The translations under genes were made by a program, and so were the position numbers. A stretch of DNA of 64,000 nt, taken from positions 123,732 through 187,731 of the forward strand of contig CAILJM010000011.1 in the NCBI GenBank assembly GCA_903834515.1. The letters run 5' to 3'. The first letter of the stretch is position 1. Each line of letters starts with the position of its first letter. The notes under the pieces were generated by a model, which was not told the origin of the DNA, made no database searches, and was given only the letters and a program-made list of their open reading frames with translations. Of the stretch, positions 27,899-36,427 are shown in pieces. Source of the DNA: an uncultured Actinomycetes bacterium (lineage in GTDB: Bacteria; Actinomycetota; Actinomycetes; Nanopelagicales; Nanopelagicaceae).

Positions 27899-29290
27899 TT
27901 AAGCGCGCAGCGCTACTGCAATCTCGCGGAAATCATCGACCAGTATGTCGATCTCAGTCTGAGTGTGAGCAAGGCTGATGAGCCATTGTTCATCTAATCC
28001 CGGAGGTGTGATGATTCCTCGGTTAAGAGACCAGAGCCATGAAAGTTCTGCGATCTCAAAATCAGTTGCTTTGTAATCTCGGTAATTACGCACTGGGTCG
28101 ATCGACCAAGTTATGCAACCTTTAACGCCGAATCCCACAGTATGAGCAGGAAGCTCGTACTCATTGATAATCTCAGTGATTCGATCGAGCGCATTGTGGT
28201 TTAACCGCTCGGCCTCTGCCAATGCCTCTGGTGTTGCCACCATATCTACGCCACGAATTCCCGCCATCGCAAGCGGGTTGCCATTAAATGTTCCAAAGTG
28301 AGGCATGCGATTATCGGTAATCGCTTCCATCAACTCTTTCTTTCCGCCAAATGCAGCAACCGGCATTCCGCCGCCGATTGATTTAGCGAGGGTGATCAGA
28401 TCTGGCTGAACGCCAAGACGGACAGCTGCTCCATGAGGTCCGGCGGTCAATCCAGTTTTCACTTCATCAAAGATCAAAATGATGCCGTACTTATCGCAGA
28501 GAGCTCGGACTGCCTCAAGGTATCCATCATCTGGGAGAACAATGGCAAGATTTTCCAATACTGGCTCAACGATGAAACATGCGATCGAATCGTGATCGCG
28601 TTCAAACACCTTTTCAAGCGCCTCAAGATTGTTAAAAGGCACGACAAAAACTACGCCAGGAGTTGTTCCATCCTGAATGACTGCATGTGGCTCATGGGCT
28701 GGTCCAGCCTCAGAGAGTGATGGTTTTGCAGAGACCGTCATCGGGTCTGACGAACCGTGATAACCGCCCTCAACTTTTACCATTGCATTCTTACCCGTGT
28801 AGGCCTTTGCAGTGCGAACTGCATACATCGTGGCTTCAGTTCCCGAGTTTGCAAAACGAACTTGGTCAATATTGAATCGCTTGCAAAGTCTCTCACCTGC
28901 ATCACGAGAAATTGGCGATGGCGTCACGAAGAGCATCCCTGATTCGAGGGCTTTCTTAGCCTCTTCGACGACAGTTGGATTGAGGTGACCGGCAAGCATT
29001 GCACCGAAACCCATAGAAAGATCGAGTAGATTGCGTCCGTCGACATCCTTCATATACGCACCTTGCGCTGAAGCGATAGCGATTGGGTATGGATCCCAAT
29101 GTTGGAAACTTGAGACAACACCGAGTGGCATACTCTTCTTCGCAACTTCAAACTCTACGCGCGATGCGCCAGTATCATGAGTAAAGCGATCCCATTCAGC
29201 AGCCATCAACTTCGCAACGACGCTCTTATCAACGGGACGAGTTGATGTGGCGGTGCGTACATACTTATTGGGATTCAGTGAATTTTTCAT
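27899..29290 (-). CDS. class III aminotransferase, glutamate-1-semialdehyde aminomutase-like
   Basis: This 463-residue PLP enzyme shows NSGTEATMYAVRTAKAYTG (about residues 125-143), GYHGSSDPM, IIFDEVKTG (PLP-ring Asp), and LAKSIGGGMPVAAFGG with the Schiff-base Lys. This is closest to the HemL group, but the N terminus is longer than in typical HemL and no other heme gene is adjacent. A different amino-group transfer is therefore possible. I moved the start to 29290 (MKNSLNPNKY), because TACCTT lies 7 nt upstream and the longer form has no signal. Confidence 0.75.
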   Translation of the reverse strand: MKNSLNPNKYVRTATSTRPVDKSVVAKLMAAEWDRFTHDTGASRVEFEVAKKSMPLGVVSSFQHWDPYPIAIASAQGAYMKDVDGRNLLDLSMGFGAMLAGHLNPTVVEEAKKALESGMLFVTPSPISRDAGERLCKRFNIDQVRFANSGTEATMYAVRTAKAYTGKNAMVKVEGGYHGSSDPMTVSAKPSLSEAGPAHEPHAVIQDGTTPGVVFVVPFNNLEALEKVFERDHDSIACFIVEPVLENLAIVLPDDGYLEAVRALCDKYGIILIFDEVKTGLTAGPHGAAVRLGVQPDLITLAKSIGGGMPVAAFGGKKELMEAITDNRMPHFGTFNGNPLAMAGIRGVDMVATPEALAEAERLNHNALDRITEIINEYELPAHTVGFGVKGCITWSIDPVRNYRDYKATDFEIAELSWLWSLNRGIITPPGLDEQWLISLAHTQTEIDILVDDFREIAVALRA

Positions 29291-29297
29291 TTGTGCG

Positions 29298-29303
29298 AAG
29301 GTA
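29298..29303 (-). promoter_or_regulatory. possible -10 element, aminotransferase gene
   Basis: TACCTT on the minus strand, 7 nt before the ATG at 29290. Confidence 0.5.
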
Positions 29304-29461
29304 TCAGAAAGGCAAAAAAGAGTCATATTTCACTCACTTTTCGCGTGTTGTTATTGGACGTTTATCTCGTATTTTTCAAATAGCCGACTATTCTTGGCCC
29401 TCATAGAATATCCCTACAAATTTTTGTGAAATATATCTAAAACGAATCGGAGAGATTACTC

Positions 29462-30922
29462 GTGACCAAAAAAATTGAAGATGGGTTAGATCCAAATCGC
29501 TGGCGGGCGCTAGCCGTTATCGCCATGGCTTCGCTCATGGTTGTTCTCGATAGTTCGATTGTAAATATTGCAATACCAAGCGCGCAGCGAGATTTGCATA
29601 TCTCTGCAGCAAATCGTCAATGGGTTGTTACGGCCTACACCCTCGCCTTCGGTTCACTTCTTCTCCTTGGAGGACGAATCGCTGATCTCGTTGGTCGCAA
29701 AAAGATCTTCATCGTGGGACTTCTAGGGTTTGCTGGAGCATCGGCTATCGGTGGAATCGCTAGCACTCAGGGAATGCTCTTTGGCGCTCGCGCCCTTCAA
29801 GGAGTCTTCGGAGCACTTCTTGCACCCGCTGCACTTTCGCTCATCAACGTAACCTTCACTCTTCCCAAGGAACGCGCAAAAGCCTTTGGCGTATATGGCG
29901 CGATCTCAGGTGGCGGCGCTGCGATTGGCTTAATCCTTGGCGGCACACTCACTGAGTATGCAAACTGGCGCTGGTGCTTGGGTGTCAACGTACCCATCGC
30001 ATTGATCACGGTCGCGATGGCTTTGCCTTGGCTTCACGAATCTCACGCAGAAGGCGATCACAAATACGACATTCCTGGTGCGATCACTGTCTCACTCGGC
30101 TTGCTCTCACTGGTCTATGGTTTCAGTCAGGCCGCAACCCATGGTTGGGCAAAGAGCTCGACATATCAGTACTTCATCATTGCCGCTGTACTCCTTGTGA
30201 TCTTCTTTATTATTGAGACACGAGTCGAGGGTCCACTACTTCCGATTCGCGTACTCGCAGAGCGCAATCGCGCGGGATCGTATCTTGCAACGATCTTGAT
30301 CGGTGCCGGTCTCTTCACAATGTTCCTCTTCCTCTCTATCTACTTCCAGAATATTCATGGATATAGCGCACTCCGATCCGGATTCGCATTCCTTCCATTC
30401 TCAGGTGGTGTCATACTCTTTGCTGGCGTGGCAGCTAATTTGATGCCAAAGGTCGGCGCACGTCCTTTGATGCTTACTGGTTTGGTAATGGCTACTGCTG
30501 GTCTCTTCTATCTATCGCGTTTTACACCAACTTCCTCCTACACGACGGCGATCTTGCCAGCGATGATCATCATGAGCACTGGACTCGCCTTGGTCTTCAT
30601 TCCAAGCGCAACCACCGGGTTACATGGTGTCGGGGGTCGGGACTCTGGTGTCGCTTCGGCAATGATCAACACGAGCCAACAAATAGGTGGTTCACTCGGA
30701 GCGGCGCTGCTCAATACAGTTGCCGTCACAGCCACAACCGCTTATGCAACCGCTCATTCATCCATGGGTAAGAGCGTTCAGGCCTTTGCCATGGTTCATG
30801 GTTTCTCAGTGGCATTCCGAGTTGGCGCTGGGTTCCTAGCAATTGCTGCAATCGTTATCGCTCTCACCATTAACGTTGGTAAGCATGCATCCGAAGCAAC
30901 TGAGGGTGTTGTCCTTCACTAA
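29462..30922 (+). CDS. MFS transporter, DHA2 drug:proton antiporter family
   Basis: The 486-residue protein has about fourteen membrane segments, the DHA2 topology. Motif LLGGRIADLVGRKK (about residues 63-76) is the conserved loop 2-3 signature, and LDSSIVNIAIP (about 30-40) is the family D1 motif. Likely substrates are drugs or amphipathic metabolites. It starts with GTG and has a GGAGAG SD. No adjacent repressor is visible, though the 170-bp divergent spacer is among the longer ones here. Confidence 0.87.
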   Translation: MTKKIEDGLDPNRWRALAVIAMASLMVVLDSSIVNIAIPSAQRDLHISAANRQWVVTAYTLAFGSLLLLGGRIADLVGRKKIFIVGLLGFAGASAIGGIASTQGMLFGARALQGVFGALLAPAALSLINVTFTLPKERAKAFGVYGAISGGGAAIGLILGGTLTEYANWRWCLGVNVPIALITVAMALPWLHESHAEGDHKYDIPGAITVSLGLLSLVYGFSQAATHGWAKSSTYQYFIIAAVLLVIFFIIETRVEGPLLPIRVLAERNRAGSYLATILIGAGLFTMFLFLSIYFQNIHGYSALRSGFAFLPFSGGVILFAGVAANLMPKVGARPLMLTGLVMATAGLFYLSRFTPTSSYTTAILPAMIIMSTGLALVFIPSATTGLHGVGGRDSGVASAMINTSQQIGGSLGAALLNTVAVTATTAYATAHSSMGKSVQAFAMVHGFSVAFRVGAGFLAIAAIVIALTINVGKHASEATEGVVLH

Positions 30923-30948
30923 CTTCTCAAGTCAGAGATGAACTCGAC

Positions 30949-31473
30949 TCAGGTACGTCTATAAATAAATAGCCCAAAGAGCAACCCCAAAACGATAAGA
31001 ATCGTCGAGGTTGCGACGAGAGCGAAATTTGCTGAAGATCTAGATATGAGATGGTGCGGTTCTTTCGTCGGTAGAGACGAAGGGGCCGCACCTTTCTTAT
31101 AGTTAAAGGAATACTCCCCTTCAATCACATGGCCATCCTGAGCCACTACTCGATAATTGATCAGAACCGGTCCTTCGGCGGAATTTGAAGCAACGTCAAT
31201 ATCAACTACATTGCCCGCAATTCGCGTTAACCCCTCGAGAGAGTCCGCCTCTGCATTAGTTACGAGGACTTTGTTGAGATTAACCCCGCTGAGTACCTGT
31301 AGCGGTTCACCAAATGTCAGCGTGATATGGGCTGGCCACGTCTGGATCTTGCTATCAGGTTGCGGATCACTCGAGACCAAAGTTGTATGCGCTTGTGCAA
31401 CGGAGATGAAGAAGGCGAGACAAAAACTTATTGAGAGAACTAAGACCTTTTTTACAAAATCCACATTTTTCAC
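30949..31473 (-). CDS. CopC domain protein, membrane-anchored
   Basis: The 174-residue protein has a signal peptide ending in AQA and a mature N terminus beginning HTTLVSSDPQPD. The His at position 1 is the CopC copper ligand. A CopC beta-barrel domain (about residues 29-125) and a C-terminal membrane segment (about 150-171) follow. It probably binds Cu(II) outside the membrane. It lies 9 bp after an SDR gene but has its own leaderless -10. No CopD partner is present. Confidence 0.82.
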   Translation of the reverse strand: MKNVDFVKKVLVLSISFCLAFFISVAQAHTTLVSSDPQPDSKIQTWPAHITLTFGEPLQVLSGVNLNKVLVTNAEADSLEGLTRIAGNVVDIDVASNSAEGPVLINYRVVAQDGHVIEGEYSFNYKKGAAPSSLPTKEPHHLISRSSANFALVATSTILIVLGLLFGLFIYRRT

Positions 31474-31479
31474 AAAGAA

Positions 31480-31485
31480 AGATTA
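31480..31485 (-). promoter_or_regulatory. -10 element, leaderless copC gene
   Basis: TAATCT on the minus strand, 6 nt (TTCTTT) before the GTG at 31473. Its TAA is the stop codon of the upstream SDR gene. Confidence 0.55.
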
Positions 31486-32313
31486 ATCAAGAAAGAAATC
31501 GAGAAGAAATTCGGTCGTTCCTGGCTTTACTGAGTATTTCTCAAGATCGGTTATTCCTTCAGATGCCAAGAGTTCGTCATCGACAAAGAAATTGCCGGTT
31601 GTATCTTTCGCATCGCGATTGAGGATGATGTAGGCAGCATCCGCAAGAATCTCTGGAGTCCGGCAAAAATCTGTATCCACGCCAGGAATCATCGCGAGAG
31701 CTGCGGTATCGATAGCGGTACGAGGCCATAAAGCGTTTACGCCAATTCCATCTCGCTTGAACTCCTCGGCAAGCCCCAGCACGCACATGCTCATCCCGTA
31801 CTTTGCCATTGTGTAGGCCAGGTGAGGCTTAAACCACTTTGGGTTCATCGAGAGTGGGGGCGAAAGGGTCAAGATGTGAGGATTTCTCCCATCGCGCGCA
31901 GATTGCTTGAGATGTGGAAGAGCGGCTTGAGAGGTAAGGAAAGTACCTCGTACATTCACGTCAAACATCAAATCAAATCGCTTTGCTGGAGTACCCAGGG
32001 TTGGCGTCAAATTAATCGCACTTGCATTATTGATCAATATATCGATGCCGCCAAAGGTCTCAACCGTTTTGACGATTGCTGCTTCAATCTGAGTTTCATC
32101 ACGAATATCGCATTGAAGTGCTAGACCTACTCCCCCAGCAGCTGTTATCTCGTCGACCGCGCTGAAGATAGTCCCTGGCAGCGTGGGATGTGGCGTGGTG
32201 GTCTTCGCTGCGATCGCAACCTGGGCCCCATCGCGAGCAGCTTTGAGCGCAATCGCTAGGCCAATACCGCGCGAACCGCCTGTAATAAAGATTCTCTTGC
32301 CACTGAGCGACAT
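31483..32313 (-). CDS. short-chain dehydrogenase (HSDL2-like SDR)
   Basis: The 276-residue protein has TGGSRGIGLAIA (cofactor motif, residues 11-22), NNAS (about 91-94), and a catalytic Tyr-Lys in YTMAKYGMSM (about 161-170). The extended cofactor loop AAKTTTPHPTLPGTI is characteristic of the hydroxysteroid-dehydrogenase-like 2 group. The substrate is probably a fatty-acyl or steroid-like alcohol. It is translated after the enoyl-CoA hydratase (2-bp gap, SD AGGGG), so the pair may act together in lipid breakdown. Confidence 0.83.
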   Translation of the reverse strand: MSLSGKRIFITGGSRGIGLAIALKAARDGAQVAIAAKTTTPHPTLPGTIFSAVDEITAAGGVGLALQCDIRDETQIEAAIVKTVETFGGIDILINNASAINLTPTLGTPAKRFDLMFDVNVRGTFLTSQAALPHLKQSARDGRNPHILTLSPPLSMNPKWFKPHLAYTMAKYGMSMCVLGLAEEFKRDGIGVNALWPRTAIDTAALAMIPGVDTDFCRTPEILADAAYIILNRDAKDTTGNFFVDDELLASEGITDLEKYSVKPGTTEFLLDFFLD

Positions 32314-32315
32314 TT

Positions 32316-33074
32316 CTACCCCTTTAATCGTGAACTCATGAATTTCATAAATGCGCCTTGAGTTTCATCTGATTGCAATGCAATCCGGAACATTTCTCCC
32401 TCAGCGAGCATGACATTTTCAATGGCAATATGCGAGGCGCTCTTCAGCAACGCCTTCGTATTAAGAACTGCATTAGGTGGCTGATGCGCGATGATCTGCG
32501 CGACCTCAATCGCTCTCTGAACCGGATTCTCTTCGATCCCATTGAGGAGGCCCATGGTTAACGCCTCTTGTGCTTGGAAGTTGCGTCCCGTTAAGAAGAT
32601 CTCGGAAGCCTTCGCGTGCCCTACAAGCCGGGGAAAGAGAATGCTTGATCCTGCTTCCGGCACCAGTCCGAGGGTGACAAATGGCATTTGGAAGAGTGCA
32701 TCAGGGGCTGCGTAAACAAGATCACAATGGAGTAAAAGCGTAGTGCCGATACCAACGGCATTTCCCTGAACTGCAGCAAGGAGTGGTTTGGGAAAGTCGT
32801 GTAGCGCCTTCAAAAAATGAAAGACCGGCGAGGAGAGCGTGATCTCTTCATTCATGAAATCCAAGATGTCGTTACCGGCAGTAAAAGCCTTTCCATTTCC
32901 GGAGATGACAACCGCCCGAATACCGAAGTCACCTGCCGCGTTATTGAGAGTCGATGCAAGAGTGGAGTACATCCCTTGGGTGATTGCATTCTTCTTCTCG
33001 GGTCGATTAAGGGTGATAGTCAGGACTTGGTCAACTTGGTCAATCAGAATCTCGGACATATCTATCTCGGACAT
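32316..33074 (-). CDS. enoyl-CoA hydratase/isomerase family protein
   Basis: The 252-residue crotonase-fold protein has TLNRPEKKNAIT near the N terminus, the oxyanion-hole segment GKAFTAGNDI (about 60-69), and QGNAVGIGTTLLLHCDLVYAAPDALFQMPFV spread over about 105-135. The second catalytic Glu is in LVPEAGSS. The first codons are a 15-bp tandem duplication (MSEID then MSEIL). ATG 33074 is chosen because TAGGCT lies 6 nt upstream; the second ATG at 33059 is a less likely start. It heads a hydratase-SDR-CopC run. Confidence 0.85.
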   Translation of the reverse strand: MSEIDMSEILIDQVDQVLTITLNRPEKKNAITQGMYSTLASTLNNAAGDFGIRAVVISGNGKAFTAGNDILDFMNEEITLSSPVFHFLKALHDFPKPLLAAVQGNAVGIGTTLLLHCDLVYAAPDALFQMPFVTLGLVPEAGSSILFPRLVGHAKASEIFLTGRNFQAQEALTMGLLNGIEENPVQRAIEVAQIIAHQPPNAVLNTKALLKSASHIAIENVMLAEGEMFRIALQSDETQGAFMKFMSSRLKG

Positions 33075-33078
33075 ATCA
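33049..33078. repeat. 15-bp tandem duplication over the hydratase start
   Basis: Two 15-bp copies of ATCTCGGACATATCT differ only at the last base. They duplicate the start codon and five N-terminal codons in frame. Confidence 0.9.
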
Positions 33079-33080
33079 CT

Positions 33081-33086
33081 AGCCTA
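33081..33086 (-). promoter_or_regulatory. -10 element, leaderless enoyl-CoA hydratase gene
   Basis: TAGGCT on the minus strand, then AGTGAT (6 nt), then the ATG at 33074. Confidence 0.7.
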
Positions 33087-33099
33087 GTTTGCATCGATA

Positions 33100-33144
33100 T
33101 ATAAAAGAAGCCCCCACGACCTTTTCAGATCGAAGGGGCTTCCT
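33100..33144 (-). terminator. intrinsic terminator of ino1
   Basis: Read on the minus strand, GAAGCCCC (33142-33135) pairs with GGGGCTTC (33114-33107), followed by TTTTAT. It separates padR-ino1 from the hydratase operon. Confidence 0.85.
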
Positions 33145-33161
33145 TACAAGTGCTCGCTTAG

Positions 33162-34247
33162 TTAGCGGTCAAGTTCTCCGCGAATGAATGCTTCAGTCTT
33201 CTCGTGAGCCTGCTCATCGGTGTACTGAGTAGGAGGCGTCTTCATGAAGTAACTTGAAGGCGAGAGAAGTGGTCCACCAATTTTGCGATCAAGTGCGATC
33301 TTTGCACAACGAAGTGCATCGATGATCACGCCTGCTGAGTTTGGCGAATCCCATACTTCGAGCTTGTATTCGAGGTTGAGAGGGACATCACCGAAGGCGC
33401 GACCTTCTAGGCGTACGTAAGCCCACTTGCGATCATCAAGCCAAGGAATGTAATCCGATGGTCCAATGTGGACATTCTTTGCGCCCATATCGTGGTCGAG
33501 TTGTGATGTTACAGAATTAGTCTTCGAAATCTTCTTCGACTCGAGACGATCGCGCTCAAGCATGTTTTTGAAGTCCATATTTCCACCAACGTTGAGCTGG
33601 TAGGTGCGATCGAGGTGTACGCCACGATCCTGGAAGAGTTTCGCCATGATTCGGTGCGTGATCGTTGCACCAACCTGCGACTTGATGTCATCTCCAACGA
33701 TAGGAAGTCCAGCCTTCGTGAATTTATCTGCCCAGACTGGGTCTGATGCAATGAAGACAGGAAGTGCGTTGACGAAAGCTACGCCAGCATCTAGTGCGCA
33801 TTGTGCGTAGAACTTTGCAGCCTCTTCAGATCCAACCGGAAGGTAGCAAATGAGGACATCCACTTTCTCTTCCTTGAGTCGAGCAACGACATCTACTGGA
33901 GCAGCGGTTGATTCGGTAATGGTCTCTTTGTAGTACTTTCCAAGGCCATCGAGAGTAGTTCCACGCTCAACAATGACGCCAGTCTTCTCAACGTTCGAAA
34001 ACTTAATGGTGTTGTTCTCGCTAGCCCAGATTGCATCAGCGAGATCGAGTCCGACCTTCTTGGCATCGACATCAAATGCCGCTACGAACTTAACGTCCCG
34101 AACATGGTAGCCACCAAGAACTGCATGCATAAGACCAGGAATCTCTGTATCTGCTGCTGCATCTTTGTAATAGGTCACTCCTTGAACGAGTGAGTTGGCG
34201 CAGTTTCCTACTCCAATAATTGCTACGCGAATATCTTTACTGGTCAC
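33162..34247 (-). CDS. ino1: inositol-3-phosphate synthase
   Basis: The 361-residue protein is the actinobacterial MIPS type, which makes myo-inositol-1-phosphate from glucose-6-phosphate for phosphatidylinositol and inositol-based molecules. It starts [18 protein letters not shown] (NAD site) and contains [16 protein letters not shown] (about 193-208), [12 protein letters not shown] (about 228-239) and the [17 protein letters not shown] segment. GTG 34247 is the start: it overlaps the padR stop (GTGA) and has AAAGGAAA upstream. It works with the PimB-like gene at 41920 in inositol lipid synthesis. Confidence 0.93.
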   Translation of the reverse strand: MTSKDIRVAIIGVGNCANSLVQGVTYYKDAAADTEIPGLMHAVLGGYHVRDVKFVAAFDVDAKKVGLDLADAIWASENNTIKFSNVEKTGVIVERGTTLDGLGKYYKETITESTAAPVDVVARLKEEKVDVLICYLPVGSEEAAKFYAQCALDAGVAFVNALPVFIASDPVWADKFTKAGLPIVGDDIKSQVGATITHRIMAKLFQDRGVHLDRTYQLNVGGNMDFKNMLERDRLESKKISKTNSVTSQLDHDMGAKNVHIGPSDYIPWLDDRKWAYVRLEGRAFGDVPLNLEYKLEVWDSPNSAGVIIDALRCAKIALDRKIGGPLLSPSSYFMKTPPTQYTDEQAHEKTEAFIRGELDR

Positions 34248-34786
34248 GAGGATTTCCTTTCGATGGTGATCATTTCTTGTAGCCAAGCGATCTCTCGCTC
34301 CGCCGATTCCAATGAATGGCGGCGCCACTCAACTAAGTACTTATCGAATCCGGCCGGGGATTTCTCAAGTTCGTCGCGAAGGATTGCGGCCTTCTCGACT
34401 AACCGGCGTAGTCGCCCTTCCAAGATCTGTAGTCGGTTACCTGGAGGGGTAGGTCCGAAGAATGCAAAACGCACCTCAAAGCTCTCGTCATCCCAGGCTT
34501 CAGGACCTGAACTTCCCGTGAGCAATTCAAAGCGTTTGCGCCCAAGATCAGTGATTGCATAGACGATCTTCGATCTGCGCGAGAGCCCACCAAGATCCGA
34601 GAGTGACTCCTCAATTAATGAAGCCTCTAACATTCGATGGAGCTGGGGGTAGAGAACTGAGAAACTCAGCGCCCGAAACGGCCCGTAGATCGCAATCATT
34701 CGCTTGCGGAGTTCATAGCCATGTAGCGGACCCTGCGAGAGCAGCCCAAGGAGGGCAAACTCGAGGGATTCACCACGTGAGCGCAC
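34244..34786 (-). CDS. PadR family transcriptional regulator
   Basis: The 180-residue protein has an N-terminal winged helix ([19 protein letters not shown], about residues 12-30, then [10 protein letters not shown]) and a C-terminal PadR helical domain for dimerisation. It starts with GTG, preceded by AAAGG. It overlaps ino1 by 4 bases, and the padR-ino1 order is conserved in Mycobacterium (Rv0047c-Rv0046c) and Streptomyces. It therefore probably controls inositol synthesis. Inverted repeats 35-84 bp upstream are candidate self-regulatory operators. Confidence 0.87.
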   Translation of the reverse strand: MRSRGESLEFALLGLLSQGPLHGYELRKRMIAIYGPFRALSFSVLYPQLHRMLEASLIEESLSDLGGLSRRSKIVYAITDLGRKRFELLTGSSGPEAWDDESFEVRFAFFGPTPPGNRLQILEGRLRRLVEKAAILRDELEKSPAGFDKYLVEWRRHSLESAEREIAWLQEMITIERKSS

Positions 34787-34820
34787 GAGACACCTTTACC
34801 TTCTGATTCTGGGATAGATC

Positions 34821-34870
34821 TATCGATTCGATACATCTGAGCGATAGTTAACTCGATATATCGAATCGAT
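34821..34870. promoter_or_regulatory. inverted repeats upstream of padR-ino1
   Basis: ATCGATTCGATA (34822-34833) is the exact reverse complement of TATCGAATCGAT (34859-34870). Nested palindromes are TATCGA-T-TCGATA (34821-34833) and TCGATATATCGA (34853-34864). The layout suits a dimeric regulator such as PadR binding at two sites near its own promoter. Confidence 0.6.
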
Positions 34871-34967
34871 GCAACTTCTGCATCGGCGCGGCGCCAAACG
34901 CTTGCATCATCTCTTGATCTCCTGATCTCTTGACGCACGAGGGCTGGGCTTGGTCTGATCCCCTCGC

Positions 34968-34973
34968 TAGGCT
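34968..34973 (+). promoter_or_regulatory. -10 element, leaderless LysE gene
   Basis: TAGGCT, then TGGCCA (6 nt), then the ATG at 34980. Confidence 0.7.
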
Positions 34974-34979
34974 TGGCCA

Positions 34980-35630
34980 ATGACACCCGTGATCCCCTCC
35001 AGACTTTGGGAGTACTCGATCGCGGCTTTTCTTATCATCTTGGCGCCTGGCCCAAGCGTCCTCTTCACCATCGCCCGAGCCATCGCTTGGGGTCGAGCTA
35101 CGGCGCTATTGACTGTTTTGGGCAATGTCCTGGGCATGTACACAATGTCAGTCTTTGTCTGCTTCGGCCTAGGCCCAATCCTCTCCCGGTCGCATCTCTT
35201 CTTTAACCTTGTGCAATGGGGCGGCGGTTTCTACCTCATCTATTTGGGTTACTGCGCAATTAAAGATAGCCCGACCGATGCCGAAGGAATGCGTCAGATT
35301 ATTGAAGAGAAGCCCAACTCACTCCAGACCGTGCGACAAGGGTTTATGGTCGGAGCTCTCAACCCAAAGGGGATGGTCTTCTTTGCCGCAATTGTGCCGC
35401 AATTCGTGGATCGGGCTAAAGGGTCAATTACCTTTCAGATGTTGATCATGGCAACGATCTTCGCCGCAATAGCCCTACTCTCGGATGGGAGCTGGGGGTT
35501 GCTCGCAGGGACGATTCGAGAGTGGTTTGCACGTGATATCAAGCGACTCATTCGAATGCGTGTCTCTGGCGGCCTTGTCATGATCTGCCTAGGGGTTCTC
35601 ACGATCGGCCAATCCCTCCTTCATCGCTAG
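34980..35630 (+). CDS. LysE/RhtB family amino-acid exporter
   Basis: The 216-residue protein has about six membrane segments. It opens with the family motif FLIILAPGPSVLFTIARAIAWG (shortened here to its core, residues 18-39) and has NPKGMVFFAAIVPQF (about 130-144). These are the two hallmark motifs of LysE/RhtB exporters of amino acids or related small molecules. The substrate is unknown. It diverges from padR-ino1 with a 193-bp spacer. Confidence 0.87.
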   Translation: MTPVIPSRLWEYSIAAFLIILAPGPSVLFTIARAIAWGRATALLTVLGNVLGMYTMSVFVCFGLGPILSRSHLFFNLVQWGGGFYLIYLGYCAIKDSPTDAEGMRQIIEEKPNSLQTVRQGFMVGALNPKGMVFFAAIVPQFVDRAKGSITFQMLIMATIFAAIALLSDGSWGLLAGTIREWFARDIKRLIRMRVSGGLVMICLGVLTIGQSLLHR

Positions 35631-35740
35631 AAATCTAAAAATCCGAAAGTCCCGCCTTCCAACAAATTCGTGGCGTTCCCCCACGCTGTCAGCTCCTGCT
35701 AGTTAAATATGCACACATCGAAAAATTGGAGCGTAGTTAA

Positions 35741-36427
35741 ATGGGTGAAAGAAGAGTCAATCTCAGTCCTAGCGATCTGACATTTTCATGGGATGGCTGC
35801 CATCGCGAGTTATGGCTCTATTACAACCACCAGGTTAAGGCCCCTATGTTCATGCCTACCGTCGCCGAACTTGCAGAGTCACAAGAGAGTTACTTCATGA
35901 ATAAGAAGGAGCCGCTGAGCACATCGGCGATGCATCCAGATATTCCAGAAGCGAAGATCGTCGACCACGGCGGATGGGTGCTCTCAAAGCCAATTCAGGT
36001 AAATGGCGTCGATACCCACCTTTCCATTCGCGGCAAGTACGACTTGCTTGTGGAGTTTCCCGATGGCACGTACGGGATCATTGATTGCAAGATGCAGGCC
36101 CGCACCTCAGATAAGAGCGGCTTTTACTCACCTCAGCTCGAGGCGTATGCCTACGCGCTAGAGAACCCCGCTAAAGGTGAAGCGAAGAAAATTTCGATGA
36201 TTGGTATTTACTCATGGTCGGTTCCGCAAGCCTGGGGTAATGTCAACGCAGGCTTTGGTTATCGTGTTAACTCCAATTGGTATCCGGCGGAGCGTAACCC
36301 GAAGGCCCTCCAAGATCGCCTTACCGAATTTGTTCAGTTGATTAACGGCGACTGTCCCCCATCAAAGGATGGTTGCGAACATTGCAAATACCTGGCAGAT
36401 CGAGAAGAGATCCTGAAGAAGCGATAA
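35741..36427 (+). CDS. PD-(D/E)XK nuclease, Cas4/RecB-like with Fe-S cysteines
   Basis: The 228-residue protein has the RecB nuclease motifs in order: D101 in GKYDLLVEF, D115-x-K117 in IIDCKM, and the QxxxY motif at Q132/Y136 in PQLEAYAYAL. Four cysteines are placed as in Cas4 or AddB iron-sulfur nucleases: Cys20 near the N terminus and Cys205, Cys212, Cys215 (C-x6-C-x2-C) near the C terminus. No cas gene, CRISPR or helicase is nearby. It is probably a stand-alone DNA exonuclease. Biological role unknown. SD: GGAG, 9 nt before the ATG. Confidence 0.7.
   Translation: MGERRVNLSPSDLTFSWDGCHRELWLYYNHQVKAPMFMPTVAELAESQESYFMNKKEPLSTSAMHPDIPEAKIVDHGGWVLSKPIQVNGVDTHLSIRGKYDLLVEFPDGTYGIIDCKMQARTSDKSGFYSPQLEAYAYALENPAKGEAKKISMIGIYSWSVPQAWGNVNAGFGYRVNSNWYPAERNPKALQDRLTEFVQLINGDCPPSKDGCEHCKYLADREEILKKR

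Noticed and set aside
29325..29434. 9-bp inverted repeat ATATTTCAC / GTGAAATAT in the aminotransferase-MFS spacer
   Set aside because: The arms are more than 90 bp apart in AT-rich DNA, so chance is likely. No operator layout is evident.
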